From Micrococcales bacterium (GTDB taxonomy: Bacteria > Actinomycetota > Actinomycetes > Actinomycetales > Cellulomonadaceae), in contig WRMB01000003.1 of the NCBI GenBank assembly GCA_009777345.1, positions 30,801-94,800 of the forward strand: DNA of 64,000 bases. Reading direction: 5' to 3'. Shown one piece after another: positions 7,497 through 14,705 of the stretch; the first letter of the stretch is position 1, and each line of letters starts with the position of its first letter. The position numbers were made by a program, and so were the translations under genes. Under the pieces are notes generated by a model that saw only the letters and a list, made by a program, of their open reading frames with translations, searched no databases and was not told the DNA's origin.

Positions 7497-8027
7497 ACGA
7501 TCGAGACGACGGGCGACAAGGTCACCCTGACCGGACCGTACAACACCCGGCTCGGCCCGCGCGCCGCGCGGATCGGAGGCCGCTGGGACCCCAGCGGCAG
7601 GCGCTGGGTATTCGACGCCAGAGACGAGGCACGGGTCCGCGACCTGGCGCGCGAGATCTACGGCACCGCAGACGACCTGGTGACGGTCCGGGTCGCGGCC
7701 GACGACCTGCCCGGCACCAAGGCTCTCACCCTGGACGGACGCCTGGTGGCCGAGCGGCGTTACCGCGACGACCCGGTCAGGCTCGGCTACGGGGTAATCA
7801 TCGTCAGCGGCAGCTTCGACACCTCGGCTGGGTCCACGAAATACCCGTTCGTCGGATCGTCGGACGTGGTGCTGGAGGTCCGGGACGTACCGCGCGCGAC
7901 GGCCGAGGGCCAGGGGCTCACCATCGTGGACGACGGCGCCGACCGGCGCGCGGTGCTGACCGCAGAGCGCGACCGGCTGGTAGCCCGGCTGGCGCAGGTC
8001 GACGCCGAGATGGAGCGCCTGGCATGA
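7485..8027 (+). CDS. Unknown phage protein with GGRWD/W-type N-terminal motif
   Basis: 180 aa. The N-terminal 60 residues (VTLTGPYNTRLGPRAARI, GGRWDPSGRRWVFDARDE, VRDLAREIYG) form a compact motif with a conserved GGxWD-x-W pattern, vaguely like HARP-type small DNA-binding modules; this comparison is weak. The middle is beta-rich and the last 30 residues form a charged helix, probably coiled coil. Initiation lies inside the 56-bp repeat. Function unknown. First gene of the rightward cassette; its stop overlaps the next start. Confidence 0.75.
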   Translation: MSYHTIETTGDKVTLTGPYNTRLGPRAARIGGRWDPSGRRWVFDARDEARVRDLAREIYGTADDLVTVRVAADDLPGTKALTLDGRLVAERRYRDDPVRLGYGVIIVSGSFDTSAGSTKYPFVGSSDVVLEVRDVPRATAEGQGLTIVDDGADRRAVLTAERDRLVARLAQVDAEMERLA

Positions 8028-8554
8028 TCGACATCGACACTGCGGCAGAGGTGCTGCGGTACCACGAGATCGATGCCGACCCGGCACCGTTGGCACAGGC
8101 CATCGCATCGGGGGTGACCCCCGACCACGGCTGGGTGGTCGCCGCAGACGGCCGCGTGGTTGGCACCACGTTCCGTGCCCGGAGGAACGGCGTGACGGTC
8201 TGGTACGTCGACCCGCAGACGCTCGCGGCCCTCGGGCTGCGGTTCGGGTTCGGGCTCGGGCTAGAGGCCGGCCTGGCCCTCGGGCAGATCAGGCACGCGC
8301 TCGGCGGGGTCGACGTCGCCCACGTCCGGCCGGGCGATGTGACGGGCGCTGGCTGGCGCGTCAGGGCTGCGAGAGCATCCGCGGCGCACGAGGCTCAGAT
8401 AGCGTCCCTCACCGGCGCGGCAGCCTCCGGCGACCAGGACGCGGCGGCGAAGCTGCGGCGCATGGCTGACAACGGCGACTGGGCGGCCCAGGACGCCCTG
8501 GCGATGGTGGCCGAGCGCCGCCACGACGGTGGTACACCCAGCACAGGGGGATAG
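8024..8554 (+). CDS. Unknown cassette protein with Sel1-like C-terminus
   Basis: 176 aa, starting with an ATGA overlap on the previous gene. The N-terminal half is mixed alpha/beta with a glycine-rich stretch (GLRFGFGLGLEAGLALG). The last 45 residues (AASGDQDAAAKLRRMADN, GDWAAQDALAMVAE) look like one to two Sel1/TPR-like helical repeats. Not recognised. Probably works with its coupled neighbour. Confidence 0.65.
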   Translation: MIDIDTAAEVLRYHEIDADPAPLAQAIASGVTPDHGWVVAADGRVVGTTFRARRNGVTVWYVDPQTLAALGLRFGFGLGLEAGLALGQIRHALGGVDVAHVRPGDVTGAGWRVRAARASAAHEAQIASLTGAAASGDQDAAAKLRRMADNGDWAAQDALAMVAERRHDGGTPSTGG

Positions 8555-8563
8555 TCTCGCCGC

Positions 8564-8956
8564 ATGGCGAGCATGTCAGACAGGACAGGACGGATGGACG
8601 CAGCAGAGTACCGGGCACTGCGCGAGCTGCTGGGAGTGACGGGCGACCACCTGGCCGGCCTGCTCGGCGTCACGCCGCGCCAGGCCCGCAAGTGGGAGCA
8701 GGGATCTGCCCAGGTCCCGATCGGCGTCACCGCCGAGCTGGGCGAGATGGTCGACGAGACCAACGCCACCGTGGCCAAGATCGTCGCCGAGCACCCGACC
8801 GACCAGCCGCTGACCACGTACCGCACCGACCACGACATGCTCGCCGACCACCCAGGCACCCGGTGGACAGCGTCCTGGCACCGCTCCGTCGTGGCCAGAG
8901 CGGTGTCCGCAAGGCCAGAACTGCAGATCGTCTACGCCGACGAGCGTCCCGCGTAG
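8564..8956 (+). CDS. Helix-turn-helix protein of the rightward cassette
   Basis: 130 aa. Residues about 11-60 (MDAAEYRALRELLGVTG, DHLAGLLGVTPRQARKWE) form an XRE/CopG-type HTH common in mobile elements; the C-terminal half (TWTAS/WHRSVVARAV-like) is unknown. Starts at 8564, 8573 and 8594 are all possible; the one at 8594 begins exactly at the domain and has a GGACAGGACGG stretch upstream. It lies directly before the second 56-bp repeat and the recombinase, so it may regulate that gene. Confidence 0.7.
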   Translation: MASMSDRTGRMDAAEYRALRELLGVTGDHLAGLLGVTPRQARKWEQGSAQVPIGVTAELGEMVDETNATVAKIVAEHPTDQPLTTYRTDHDMLADHPGTRWTASWHRSVVARAVSARPELQIVYADERPA

Positions 8957-8964
8957 CCGCACAC

Positions 8965-9020
8965 CAGGCCAGGGGACCGCCCCAGGCCCAGACCCGAAGG
9001 GGAGCACGATGAGCTACCAC
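8965..9020 (+). repeat. 56-bp perfect direct repeat, copy 2 (leader of the recombinase)
   Basis: Same 56 bases as 7441-7496, again carrying the hairpin, ribosome site and codons M-S-Y-H, now at the start of the tyrosine recombinase gene. The two copies are 1,524 bases apart in the same orientation. Confidence 0.95.
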
Positions 9021-9926
9021 GACGTCGACGCACTGGTCGACGCACACCTCGCACCGCTGAGGGTACGCAACCGGCAGAACCACTGCGCCACCATCAAGCG
9101 CTGGCGCGAGTGGCTGGCCCAGCAGACCGGTTCTCCCGACCTGCTGGACGCCACGGGCGCCCACGTGCAGACCTGGGTGTCACAGATGCTGGACGCAGGC
9201 GTCCTGTCAGTACCCACCGTGCGCCAGCGCGTATCGCACCTGCGCGCTGTCTACGGAGACCTGCTGCGAGACACGGTGATCGAGTCCGACCCGTGCCGGT
9301 GGGTGACAGCACCGCCAGCGCCACGCCGCTCCCACAGGGTGTGGCTCGGTCGCGACGACCTGATCGCACTGCTCGCGGCATCACGGGAGGCACCAGCCCC
9401 GGTCACCGCAGCGGTGCACCTGTGGGCCCTGGCCGGGCTGCGCCCGGCCGAGCCGTGCGCAGCCGACGCGACCGACCTGTCCCACCACGGCGACCTGCTC
9501 GTCCTGACGCTCGCCGACCGCAAGGGCGGAGACTCGGACCGCGTCTCGATACCCCGGCCCGCAGCCGAGGCCGTCGAGGCAGCCCGCGACGGCCGCTCCC
9601 GAGGCCCGCTGCTGCTGCACCCGAGGCTGCCGCGCCGACTCGACCTCCCCACCGCCAGGAGCGAACTGCGCAAGGTCGCACGGGCGGCCGGAGTCGACGC
9701 GGCCGTAACGCCCTACGGGCTGCGGCACAGCTTCATCACCCTGGCCCTGGAGGCCGGCGTACCAGAGCGCGACGTCGCAGCCTCGGCCGGGCATTCCACG
9801 ACATCCCAGATCCCCGGGTACGACAGGCTCCGCGCCAACATCAGCATCGACCGCCACGCAGGCCACCGCCTAACTGGCTGGCTCGGCCTCGACAGCGTCG
9901 ATGCCACGTCGACGAGCGACGAGTAG
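9009..9926 (+). CDS. Second tyrosine recombinase
   Basis: 305 aa with an N-terminal SAM-like core-binding domain (about 1-95) and a C-terminal catalytic domain. Catalytic residues in order: R145 (LAGLRPAE), K172 (ADRKGG), R239 and H240 (TPYGLRHSF), H262 (AGHST) and nucleophile Y271 (PGYDRLR). The usual first His of HxxR is Tyr236, a substitution tolerated in some family members. It is much shorter than the 428-aa integrase at the tRNA and lies inside the element. Its initiation region is the 56-bp repeat. It could act on those repeats or resolve phage DNA. Confidence 0.88.
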   Translation: MSYHDVDALVDAHLAPLRVRNRQNHCATIKRWREWLAQQTGSPDLLDATGAHVQTWVSQMLDAGVLSVPTVRQRVSHLRAVYGDLLRDTVIESDPCRWVTAPPAPRRSHRVWLGRDDLIALLAASREAPAPVTAAVHLWALAGLRPAEPCAADATDLSHHGDLLVLTLADRKGGDSDRVSIPRPAAEAVEAARDGRSRGPLLLHPRLPRRLDLPTARSELRKVARAAGVDAAVTPYGLRHSFITLALEAGVPERDVAASAGHSTTSQIPGYDRLRANISIDRHAGHRLTGWLGLDSVDATSTSDE

Positions 9927-9990
9927 TCTGGACCGATCGTTCCTTCTGGTGCAGCTCGAGAAACCAGCGCGTCGTCCTCGGTCTGGTCGG

Positions 9991-10164
9991 TCACATCCCC
10001 ACCCACGCTCGCTGGTCGGGATCGCACCTGCGGCACGCCCAGGCCAGAGAGTCGCGGTGCCTGGAGTCGCGGTGCCTGACGAGGTGCAGGCGGTACGCCT
10101 CGGTGCTGCCGCACAGGCAGCAGTGGTGCTCGGCGTCCCGGCCGCACGCCCGGCACTCGGTCAC
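9991..10164 (-). CDS. Small zinc-finger-like protein
   Basis: 57 aa from GTG at 10164, overlapping the previous stop (GTGA), with GGAGG 5-6 bases upstream. CRACGRDAEHHCCLCG near the start and CRRC near the end give about eight possible zinc ligands. Last gene of the leftward 10-13.6 kb operon. Function unknown. Confidence 0.6.
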   Translation of the reverse strand: MTECRACGRDAEHHCCLCGSTEAYRLHLVRHRDSRHRDSLAWACRRCDPDQRAWVGM

Positions 10165-10886
10165 GCCGTCCTCCACCGGCCGGCCCTCCCCTCCCGCAGC
10201 GCGATGGCCACCAGCGCGTCGTACTCGTCCTCGGTGTAGACCCGCGCGCAGTCCGGGTCGGTGCACTCGACGCGCCTGGGCTCTGCGACCCACCTGGGCG
10301 CCCGTCGCACCAGCCCGGCCAGCCCGCACCGCGGGCACGGCAGGGACAGGCGCTCCACCGGCTCGGCGTCCTCGGCGGTAGGCCACCGGTGCCGGGCGGC
10401 GACCACCTCGGTGACGAGCTCGACGGCCATCACCCCGGCGAACGGCAGGGCGCAGGCGGTGTCGAGGTGGTCCAGCATCCACCCCGGCACGTCGCCGCGC
10501 CAGGGTCGGCGGTCGGGCCACGACAGCCTCGTCGGCGACTCCTCGATCGTCGCCCTCACCCACCCGACGAGGCTGTTCTCCAGGCTGTCGGCGGCCAGCC
10601 ACGCCCCTGGCATGGCGTCGCGCTCGGCAGGGTCGCCTGGCGACAGGGTGTCGGACGCGGGCCGCGCCTGGGCGTACGGCTTGCCGATCTCGCGCAGGTG
10701 GGCGACCAGACCGGGCAGCGCCGCGACGGCATCGAGGGTCCGGTTGCGGTGCCACCAGCAGATGGCCAACCCGTCGGCAGCCTCCCGCGGAACGCACCCC
10801 CGGCAGCCGTCGGCGTGGGCGCGCGACTCGGTGAGGTGCTGGCCCCGCACAGAGCACCCGGGGACGAGGCAGTCTGGCTGGGTCAC
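10161..10886 (-). CDS. Two-zinc-site phage protein, unknown function
   Basis: 241 aa from GTG at 10886 (GTGA overlap with the previous gene; GGAAGG 7 bases upstream). An N-terminal Cys/His cluster (DCLVPGC, then GCRGCVPRE and ICWWHRNR) and a C-terminal zinc ribbon (LPCPRCGLAGL, then VECTDPDCARVY) bracket a helical middle. The layout resembles zinc proteins frequent in actinophage early regions. DNA or RNA binding is likely but unproven. Confidence 0.7.
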   Translation of the reverse strand: MTQPDCLVPGCSVRGQHLTESRAHADGCRGCVPREAADGLAICWWHRNRTLDAVAALPGLVAHLREIGKPYAQARPASDTLSPGDPAERDAMPGAWLAADSLENSLVGWVRATIEESPTRLSWPDRRPWRGDVPGWMLDHLDTACALPFAGVMAVELVTEVVAARHRWPTAEDAEPVERLSLPCPRCGLAGLVRRAPRWVAEPRRVECTDPDCARVYTEDEYDALVAIALREGRAGRWRTA

Positions 10887-11119
10887 TCCCGCACCTTCCG
10901 AAGCGTGATCCTGATCCGTAGCTGACGCCTCCTGGTGACGACCTCGCCGTTGCGAACAGCGACCCGTCGCCCTCGGCGGCCACAGCTCGTGTAGTGGAGC
11001 ACCTTTCCCTTGAGGACGATCGGCTCGAGCGCCACGTAGTCCGTGCACCCGTTGGCGACCATCCACCGGACGATGCGCCGCTGATGGTCGCGGCTCATGC
11101 GCGCTGGGTTCATGTACAT
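10883..11119 (-). CDS. Small basic protein, unknown
   Basis: 78 aa. The ATG at 11119 has GAGGTGAG upstream; a second ATG follows at 11113. Very rich in Arg/Lys toward the end (RRQLRIRITLRKVRE), with probable nucleic-acid binding. Overlaps the next gene as GTGA. Confidence 0.6.
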   Translation of the reverse strand: MYMNPARMSRDHQRRIVRWMVANGCTDYVALEPIVLKGKVLHYTSCGRRGRRVAVRNGEVVTRRRQLRIRITLRKVRE

Positions 11120-11123
11120 GGGC

Positions 11124-11276
11124 TCACCTCAGCGCCACGACGAACACCAGGACGGTCAGCGCGACGACGGCGAGTGTCCCGAACGTCACGAGCCCGGCGA
11201 GCGCGTCGTAGAGCTTGGCCTTGGCGACCTTGAACCTGGTCTCTGCCTCGACCGGTCCGACCGGCTCGTCTTTCAC
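11124..11276 (-). CDS. Small single-helix membrane protein
   Basis: 50 aa from GTG at 11276 (GTGA overlap). An amphipathic N-terminal half is followed by one membrane helix, LAGLVTFGTLAVVALTVL. Part of a run of three consecutive membrane proteins plus a lipoprotein, suggesting a membrane-located function such as superinfection exclusion. Confidence 0.55.
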   Translation of the reverse strand: MKDEPVGPVEAETRFKVAKAKLYDALAGLVTFGTLAVVALTVLVFVVALR

Positions 11277-11431
11277 GCGATCACCACCAGCGTCGCAATA
11301 CCTGCCATCAGGACGACGGCGATGGCTGTGCCGCCTGGCGTGGTCGGTCGGCGGTCCTTCCCGATCTGAGCGATCGACACCACGGCTGCCACCGCGTACC
11401 ACGCCAGCAGCACGATCTTCGGCCACGTCAT
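11273..11431 (-). CDS. Small two-helix membrane protein
   Basis: 52 aa from ATG at 11431, with GGAGG upstream. Two hydrophobic segments (KIVLLAWYAVAAVVSIA and GGTAIAVVLMAGIATLVV) are joined by a short basic loop, a holin-like layout. However, it lies away from any lysis gene in an operon with a lipoprotein, so holin function is not assumed. Confidence 0.6.
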   Translation of the reverse strand: MTWPKIVLLAWYAVAAVVSIAQIGKDRRPTTPGGTAIAVVLMAGIATLVVIA

Positions 11432-11829
11432 CGCCCCACCTCCAGGCTCACCACGACGGCGCACCAGTCGACGTCGCCCGACGGGACGGCGACCGAGTCC
11501 GGGTATCCGGCGGGTCCTGCGACCCTGGCCTCGAAGACGTTGGCCTGGCGGCGGTTGTAGTCGGCGGCGATACTCCGGAACGTGGCGGCGTAGGCCATGG
11601 CCGGGTCTTCGACCAGGGTCGGGCTAGCCGGGTTCGTCCCGGCGGTCTGGGCCTGGCAGGCGTTGGCCGCCGCAGTGGTCATGGTCTGCCAGTCCTGGAT
11701 GATCGCCCGGTGCTGCTCGGTGACGTTGTCGGGCGCGACGACGTCGACCATCCGTCCGAACCACCCCAGGGCGAAGCCGAGCGCGACGACCAGGGCCAGA
11801 CCGGCCGTGCCCCACTTGAGCGCTCTCAC
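11428..11829 (-). CDS. Membrane-anchored phage protein
   Basis: 133 aa from GTG at 11829 (GTGA overlap; GAGGGAC upstream). One N-terminal membrane helix (GLALVVALGFALGWF) is followed by a mostly helical external domain with two cysteines. I see no catalytic motif. It is translated directly after the lipoprotein gene and may form a complex with it. Confidence 0.65.
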   Translation of the reverse strand: MRALKWGTAGLALVVALGFALGWFGRMVDVVAPDNVTEQHRAIIQDWQTMTTAAANACQAQTAGTNPASPTLVEDPAMAYAATFRSIAADYNRRQANVFEARVAGPAGYPDSVAVPSGDVDWCAVVVSLEVGR

Positions 11830-12467
11830 CGTCCCTCGCCTCCGGCGGTGTCGAGCTGGCCCAGAAGCTGCTGGGCAGAGTCTGGGTCGCCGTCCCGCAT
11901 GGCCTGCTCGGCCTGCTCCTGCAGCTGGGCCGCGATGGTGTCGGTCGAGACGGTCACGGTGGTGGACTGGCGCTGGAAGCTGGTAAGGGACGTGGTACAG
12001 AACGTGGGCATGCTCGAGAAGTCGACGTACTGACCTCCCGGTGTGAAGCCGTACCGGTACGGCGGCGGGGACCCGTGGAACATCCCGTCCACCGACCTGG
12101 CCTCGACCACCGACGAGGATTTGGACCCGTCGTCGGCCAGCTTGGTCCCGGGGAAGTAGGACACCGACGAGGACGTGAGTTTTCCTGCGATCGGGACCGT
12201 GACAAGAGGAGCGCTGGCGTTCCCCCACGTGGTAGTGCACCAGATGATGGTGTCGGGGGAGTCGTACAGCTCTTGTGCCCGGTTGTAGTTGTCGGCCTCG
12301 ACGTGGTTCTTCGGGATGTACGGTTCCCGCTTCGCGGCCTGCTGCTCGACCTGCCTGTACGACTCCTTGTCGTAGTCCTGCTCATCGCAGGCCGTCGCCA
12401 AGATGGCTATCAACGCGACCGCCGCAAAGGCGACAGACCAGTGCGCTATCCTCATGCTCTTCGACAT
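11826..12467 (-). CDS. Prophage-encoded lipoprotein
   Basis: 213 aa. Signal peptide AHWSVAFAAVALIAILATAC with the acceptor Cys at residue 27, then a charged external domain with a Cys pair (IIWCTTTW and MPTFCTTS) and a helical C-terminus. The ATG at 12467 has GAGAGG upstream. Lipoproteins expressed from prophages often block infection by related phages. First gene of the operon after a possible promoter. Confidence 0.7.
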   Translation of the reverse strand: MSKSMRIAHWSVAFAAVALIAILATACDEQDYDKESYRQVEQQAAKREPYIPKNHVEADNYNRAQELYDSPDTIIWCTTTWGNASAPLVTVPIAGKLTSSSVSYFPGTKLADDGSKSSSVVEARSVDGMFHGSPPPYRYGFTPGGQYVDFSSMPTFCTTSLTSFQRQSTTVTVSTDTIAAQLQEQAEQAMRDGDPDSAQQLLGQLDTAGGEGR

Positions 12468-12535
12468 CGTCGTTCCTCTCTTCGTGGTAGTGTGACTTCT
12501 TGTCGTCGCCAATTCCTGGTCAAAGCGCCTGGCGA
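12468..12535 (-). promoter_or_regulatory. Possible promoter of the lipoprotein operon
   Basis: A TTGACC box at 12518-12523 on the leftward strand precedes the lipoprotein gene. A clear -10 at 17 bases is missing; CACTAC lies a few bases too far. The gap between the LuxR-type gene and the lipoprotein is the only non-coding stretch in this operon. Confidence 0.35.
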
Positions 12536-12748
12536 TCACCTGATCACCCCCCGGCGCAGGAGCAGGGCGACCGCCGCCGTACCGTTGGGCACGCCGAGCG
12601 TGCGGTAGGCCAGTCGCAGGTGAGACTTCACGGTGTCGTGGCTGCGGTACGTCCTGGTCGCCACCTGCTGGACGGTGAGCCCCGTGGAGAGCAATGACAA
12701 GATCTCCAGCTGCGCCTGGGACAGCCCCTCTCCGTCGCTCCCGCTCAC
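12536..12748 (-). CDS. LuxR-type HTH solo domain
   Basis: 70 aa from GTG at 12748 (GTGA overlap). LSQAQLEILSLLSTGL, TVQQVATRTYRSHDTV and KSHLRLAYRTLGVPN match the four-helix LuxR/GerE DNA-binding domain with no sensor domain attached. It sits right upstream of the lipoprotein gene and may control it, or may replace a sigma-factor-like activity. Small solo GerE proteins are known in actinophages. Confidence 0.75.
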   Translation of the reverse strand: MSGSDGEGLSQAQLEILSLLSTGLTVQQVATRTYRSHDTVKSHLRLAYRTLGVPNGTAAVALLLRRGVIR

Positions 12749-13164
12749 CCTTCGACCCACCCTTCGGCCAGGACCTCGACCGCGCCGAGGTCGCTGTGCC
12801 CGAGGACGTCGGACCACGACTTGCCAGCGTAAGTACCGTCGGCGACCATCCAGTTCCAACGCGACCGCGACATCGCCAGCGAGACGCGGACGAACGTCCG
12901 GCGTTCGGTTCCGACGGTCCGCACCACCGCGCCGAGTCCGGGCGGCTCCTGGTCGGTCGCCTGGACCTCACGCTCGATCTTGTAGTCGACGCCGGACCGG
13001 TCCAGGTGTACGACGTCTTCTGTGGCGTTGTCAGTGATGCACAGATGACCTAGGTCCTCGTATATTCCTGCGGTTCTGGCCGGTCCGAATACCCCGGTGA
13101 TGGTCACCCTGTCTCCGGGACGCGCCTCGGAGATCGTGACTTCTCTGTGAATCGTGTAGGTCAC
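12745..13164 (-). CDS. Unknown phage protein
   Basis: 139 aa from GTG at 13164 (GTGA overlap). The N-terminal 70 residues look like a beta barrel or OB-like module (RPGDRVTITGVFGPA, LGHLCITDNATEDVV). The C-terminal segment has SRWNWMVADGTYAGKSW. No recognised family. Confidence 0.6.
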   Translation of the reverse strand: MTYTIHREVTISEARPGDRVTITGVFGPARTAGIYEDLGHLCITDNATEDVVHLDRSGVDYKIEREVQATDQEPPGLGAVVRTVGTERRTFVRVSLAMSRSRWNWMVADGTYAGKSWSDVLGHSDLGAVEVLAEGWVEG

Positions 13165-13592
13165 TGCATCCGCCTCTCGTTGATCGCTTCTCTGCACATC
13201 GCAACACCGACGGCAGCAGCCTCGGCGTAGTACTCGCTCCCGGGATCCAGCTCCGGTTCGCTCGGTTCGACGGAGTCGACCCGGCACGCCCCGCAGTTCG
13301 ACGCCGGATAGGAACCGTGGCCCAGGACCTGGCACCGCTCGAAACGGTGGTCGTCGCGTTTTGGCGTTCCGGACGGCCAGTGCTTCCCGTCCTTGGCGAG
13401 GACGGTCGGTGTTTTCAGGTCGTCGCGTTTTGTCAGCTCGACCGCGGCGTGGACGATCTCGACGGCTGGGCCTCGGTGCCGTGCTGCGTGGATCGCGGTC
13501 CGGCATCCGGGAATGTCCCAGTCTGGTCTCAGCGCCGTCATCAGAGCGGCGAGGGCCTGGGCCTGCGATTCGGTGATCGTCGATGCATGCAT
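13161..13592 (-). CDS. Conserved actinophage early protein, unknown function
   Basis: 143 aa. An N-terminal helical domain of about 70 residues (ESQAQALAALMTALRPDW, DIPGCRTAIHAARHR, IVHAAVELTKRDDLKTPT) is of the type often found close to phage replication genes. A central CQVLGHGSYPASNCGAC cluster could bind zinc. First gene after the iteron/hairpin region, so probably early-expressed. Confidence 0.65.
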   Translation of the reverse strand: MHASTITESQAQALAALMTALRPDWDIPGCRTAIHAARHRGPAVEIVHAAVELTKRDDLKTPTVLAKDGKHWPSGTPKRDDHRFERCQVLGHGSYPASNCGACRVDSVEPSEPELDPGSEYYAEAAAVGVAMCREAINERRMQ

Positions 13593-13857
13593 CGCCTGGT
13601 CTCCACCTCCCCCCGGAAGTCGCTCTCCGAACTTCGCCGATATGTTCTACGCGTTAGTAGAGTGACGATTAATGCATGCTTGGAATAATCATCTACGTTA
13701 GGTGACACTTCTACGCATGGTGAGGGTAGGTAGTTGGAGTTACGTAGAGTAGAGTGGAGTAGGCGCGCACGAGGCGTTCGGAGTCCGTCCGGACTCCGTC
13801 CGGCGTCCGGACGGAGTCCGGACGGATTCCGGACGGAATCCAGACGGAGGAGGTGCG
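13593..13857. promoter_or_regulatory. AT-richer control region, candidate replication origin
   Basis: 265 bases with no convincing gene. The half near 13592 is much less GC-rich than the rest and contains repeated CTACG and GTAGAGT-type words; the half near 13857 holds the 11-bp iterons and hairpin listed separately. It lies between a replication-associated gene and an early gene, which is where temperate phages often keep the origin. Confidence 0.5.
13784..13849. repeat. Six 11-bp iterons forming a 20-bp-arm hairpin
   Basis: Six consecutive 11-base units start at 13784, 13795, 13806, 13817, 13828 and 13839: two of type TCCGTCCGGNN, three of type TCCGGACGGAN and a variant TCCAGACGGAG. Because the first two are the reverse complement of the next two, 13784-13803 and 13807-13826 form a perfect 20-bp stem with a 3-base loop. 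Confidence 0.9.
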
Positions 13858-14220
13858 TCACGGCGGTCCTGCCTTCCGTGCGGAGTCCTTGCGCTGCCGG
13901 GCCTCGATCTCCTCGCGCGAGAGGTTCCACGTCGCCCAGGACCGGACCCGGTACCCGCCCGCGTCGTCGTCGCGGGACCACAGGCCGGTCCGCACCAGAG
14001 CGGCAGCGCGGACCTTGACGGCGCTCATCCCGGCCCCGACGAACCGGACGAGCTGGGCGTCGGAGATGAACCCGTCCGAGAGGACCTCGGCGCAGAACGC
14101 CAGGCCGCGCACGTACAGCAGCTCGGCCCTCTCTCCTGCCTCGATCAGACCGACGTCCTTGTAGTAGTGCGCCGACAGGGGCGCGTACGACCCGTTGCGG
14201 CGGACCTGGTTGACCGGCAC
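13858..14220 (-). CDS. Putative replication-associated winged-helix protein
   Basis: 120 aa from GTG at 14220, with GGGAGGGG upstream. GSYAPLSAHYYKDVGLIE, AGERAELLYVRGLAFCAE and ISDAQLVRFVG resemble the N-terminal domain of actinophage replication initiator/DnaD-like proteins. The C-terminus is charged (SREEIEARQRKDSARK). It stops 8 bases from the iterons, consistent with an origin-binding role. Confidence 0.6.
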   Translation of the reverse strand: MPVNQVRRNGSYAPLSAHYYKDVGLIEAGERAELLYVRGLAFCAEVLSDGFISDAQLVRFVGAGMSAVKVRAAALVRTGLWSRDDDAGGYRVRSWATWNLSREEIEARQRKDSARKAGPP

Positions 14221-14610
14221 CTACATCCCCTCCCAGCAGAACGTGAGCAGTGCGACCCGCGCCCTGCCCGACGTCTCGTCGGACACCCGCAGGTCGGGAC
14301 CGACCAGGCGCGTCCCGTCGTCGTCAGCCAGCACTCCGGCATCGACGGATCCGTCGACCAGCGCCTTGAGTGTCGGGTGCCAGTTGGCCGGGTCCCGTCG
14401 TCGCCGGTCTGGCCAGGCGAACGTCACCGTCAGGTGGGCCCGGGTGAAACCCGGACCGTCGAGGGGGACCATGGCCCGCCTGGCATATATGACGCCGGTC
14501 ATCCTCAGGTCCGAGGTGCGCCTGGCCCGTTCCTGCCAGCACAGGCGCTGGTTGGACGTCAGGGCGCGGCGCAGGTCGACGGGCACCTGGTAGACGATCG
14601 ATGTCCTCAC
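14221..14610 (-). CDS. RusA-family Holliday junction resolvase
   Basis: 129 aa from GTG at 14610 (GTGA overlap; GGAGG 6 bases upstream). The segment RDPANWHPTLKALVDGSV followed by DAGVLADDDG matches the RusA signature (D-x-x-N, K-x-x-x-D, DD), the acidic metal site that cuts four-way DNA junctions. It lies in the same operon as RecT and the exonuclease, giving a complete phage recombination set. Confidence 0.85.
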   Translation of the reverse strand: MRTSIVYQVPVDLRRALTSNQRLCWQERARRTSDLRMTGVIYARRAMVPLDGPGFTRAHLTVTFAWPDRRRRDPANWHPTLKALVDGSVDAGVLADDDGTRLVGPDLRVSDETSGRARVALLTFCWEGM

Positions 14611-14705
14611 GGATCGCCTCCGCACCAGCAGGGCCGCGCCAACCACCACTGCACGGCCACCTCGTAGGGCTGGCGCGCACCCGGCCGCACCGCGGTCCTG
14701 GTCAC
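14607..14705 (-). CDS. Tiny ORF (32 aa)
   Basis: GTG at 14705 overlaps the previous stop (GTGA), and its own stop overlaps the next GTG, so the reading frame is coupled on both sides. The peptide ends YEVAVQWWLARPCWCGGDP, with two close cysteines. Function unknown; overlaps of this kind argue that it is translated. Confidence 0.5.
   Translation of the reverse strand: MTRTAVRPGARQPYEVAVQWWLARPCWCGGDP

Noticed and set aside
9713..10156. 147-codon open frame on the minus strand across the recombinase 3' end
   Set aside because: Antisense shadow of the recombinase and of the small zinc protein; no ribosome site.
11273..11431. Holin
   Set aside because: Two membrane helices fit a holin, but no endolysin or lysis gene is adjacent, and it lies in a lipoprotein operon.
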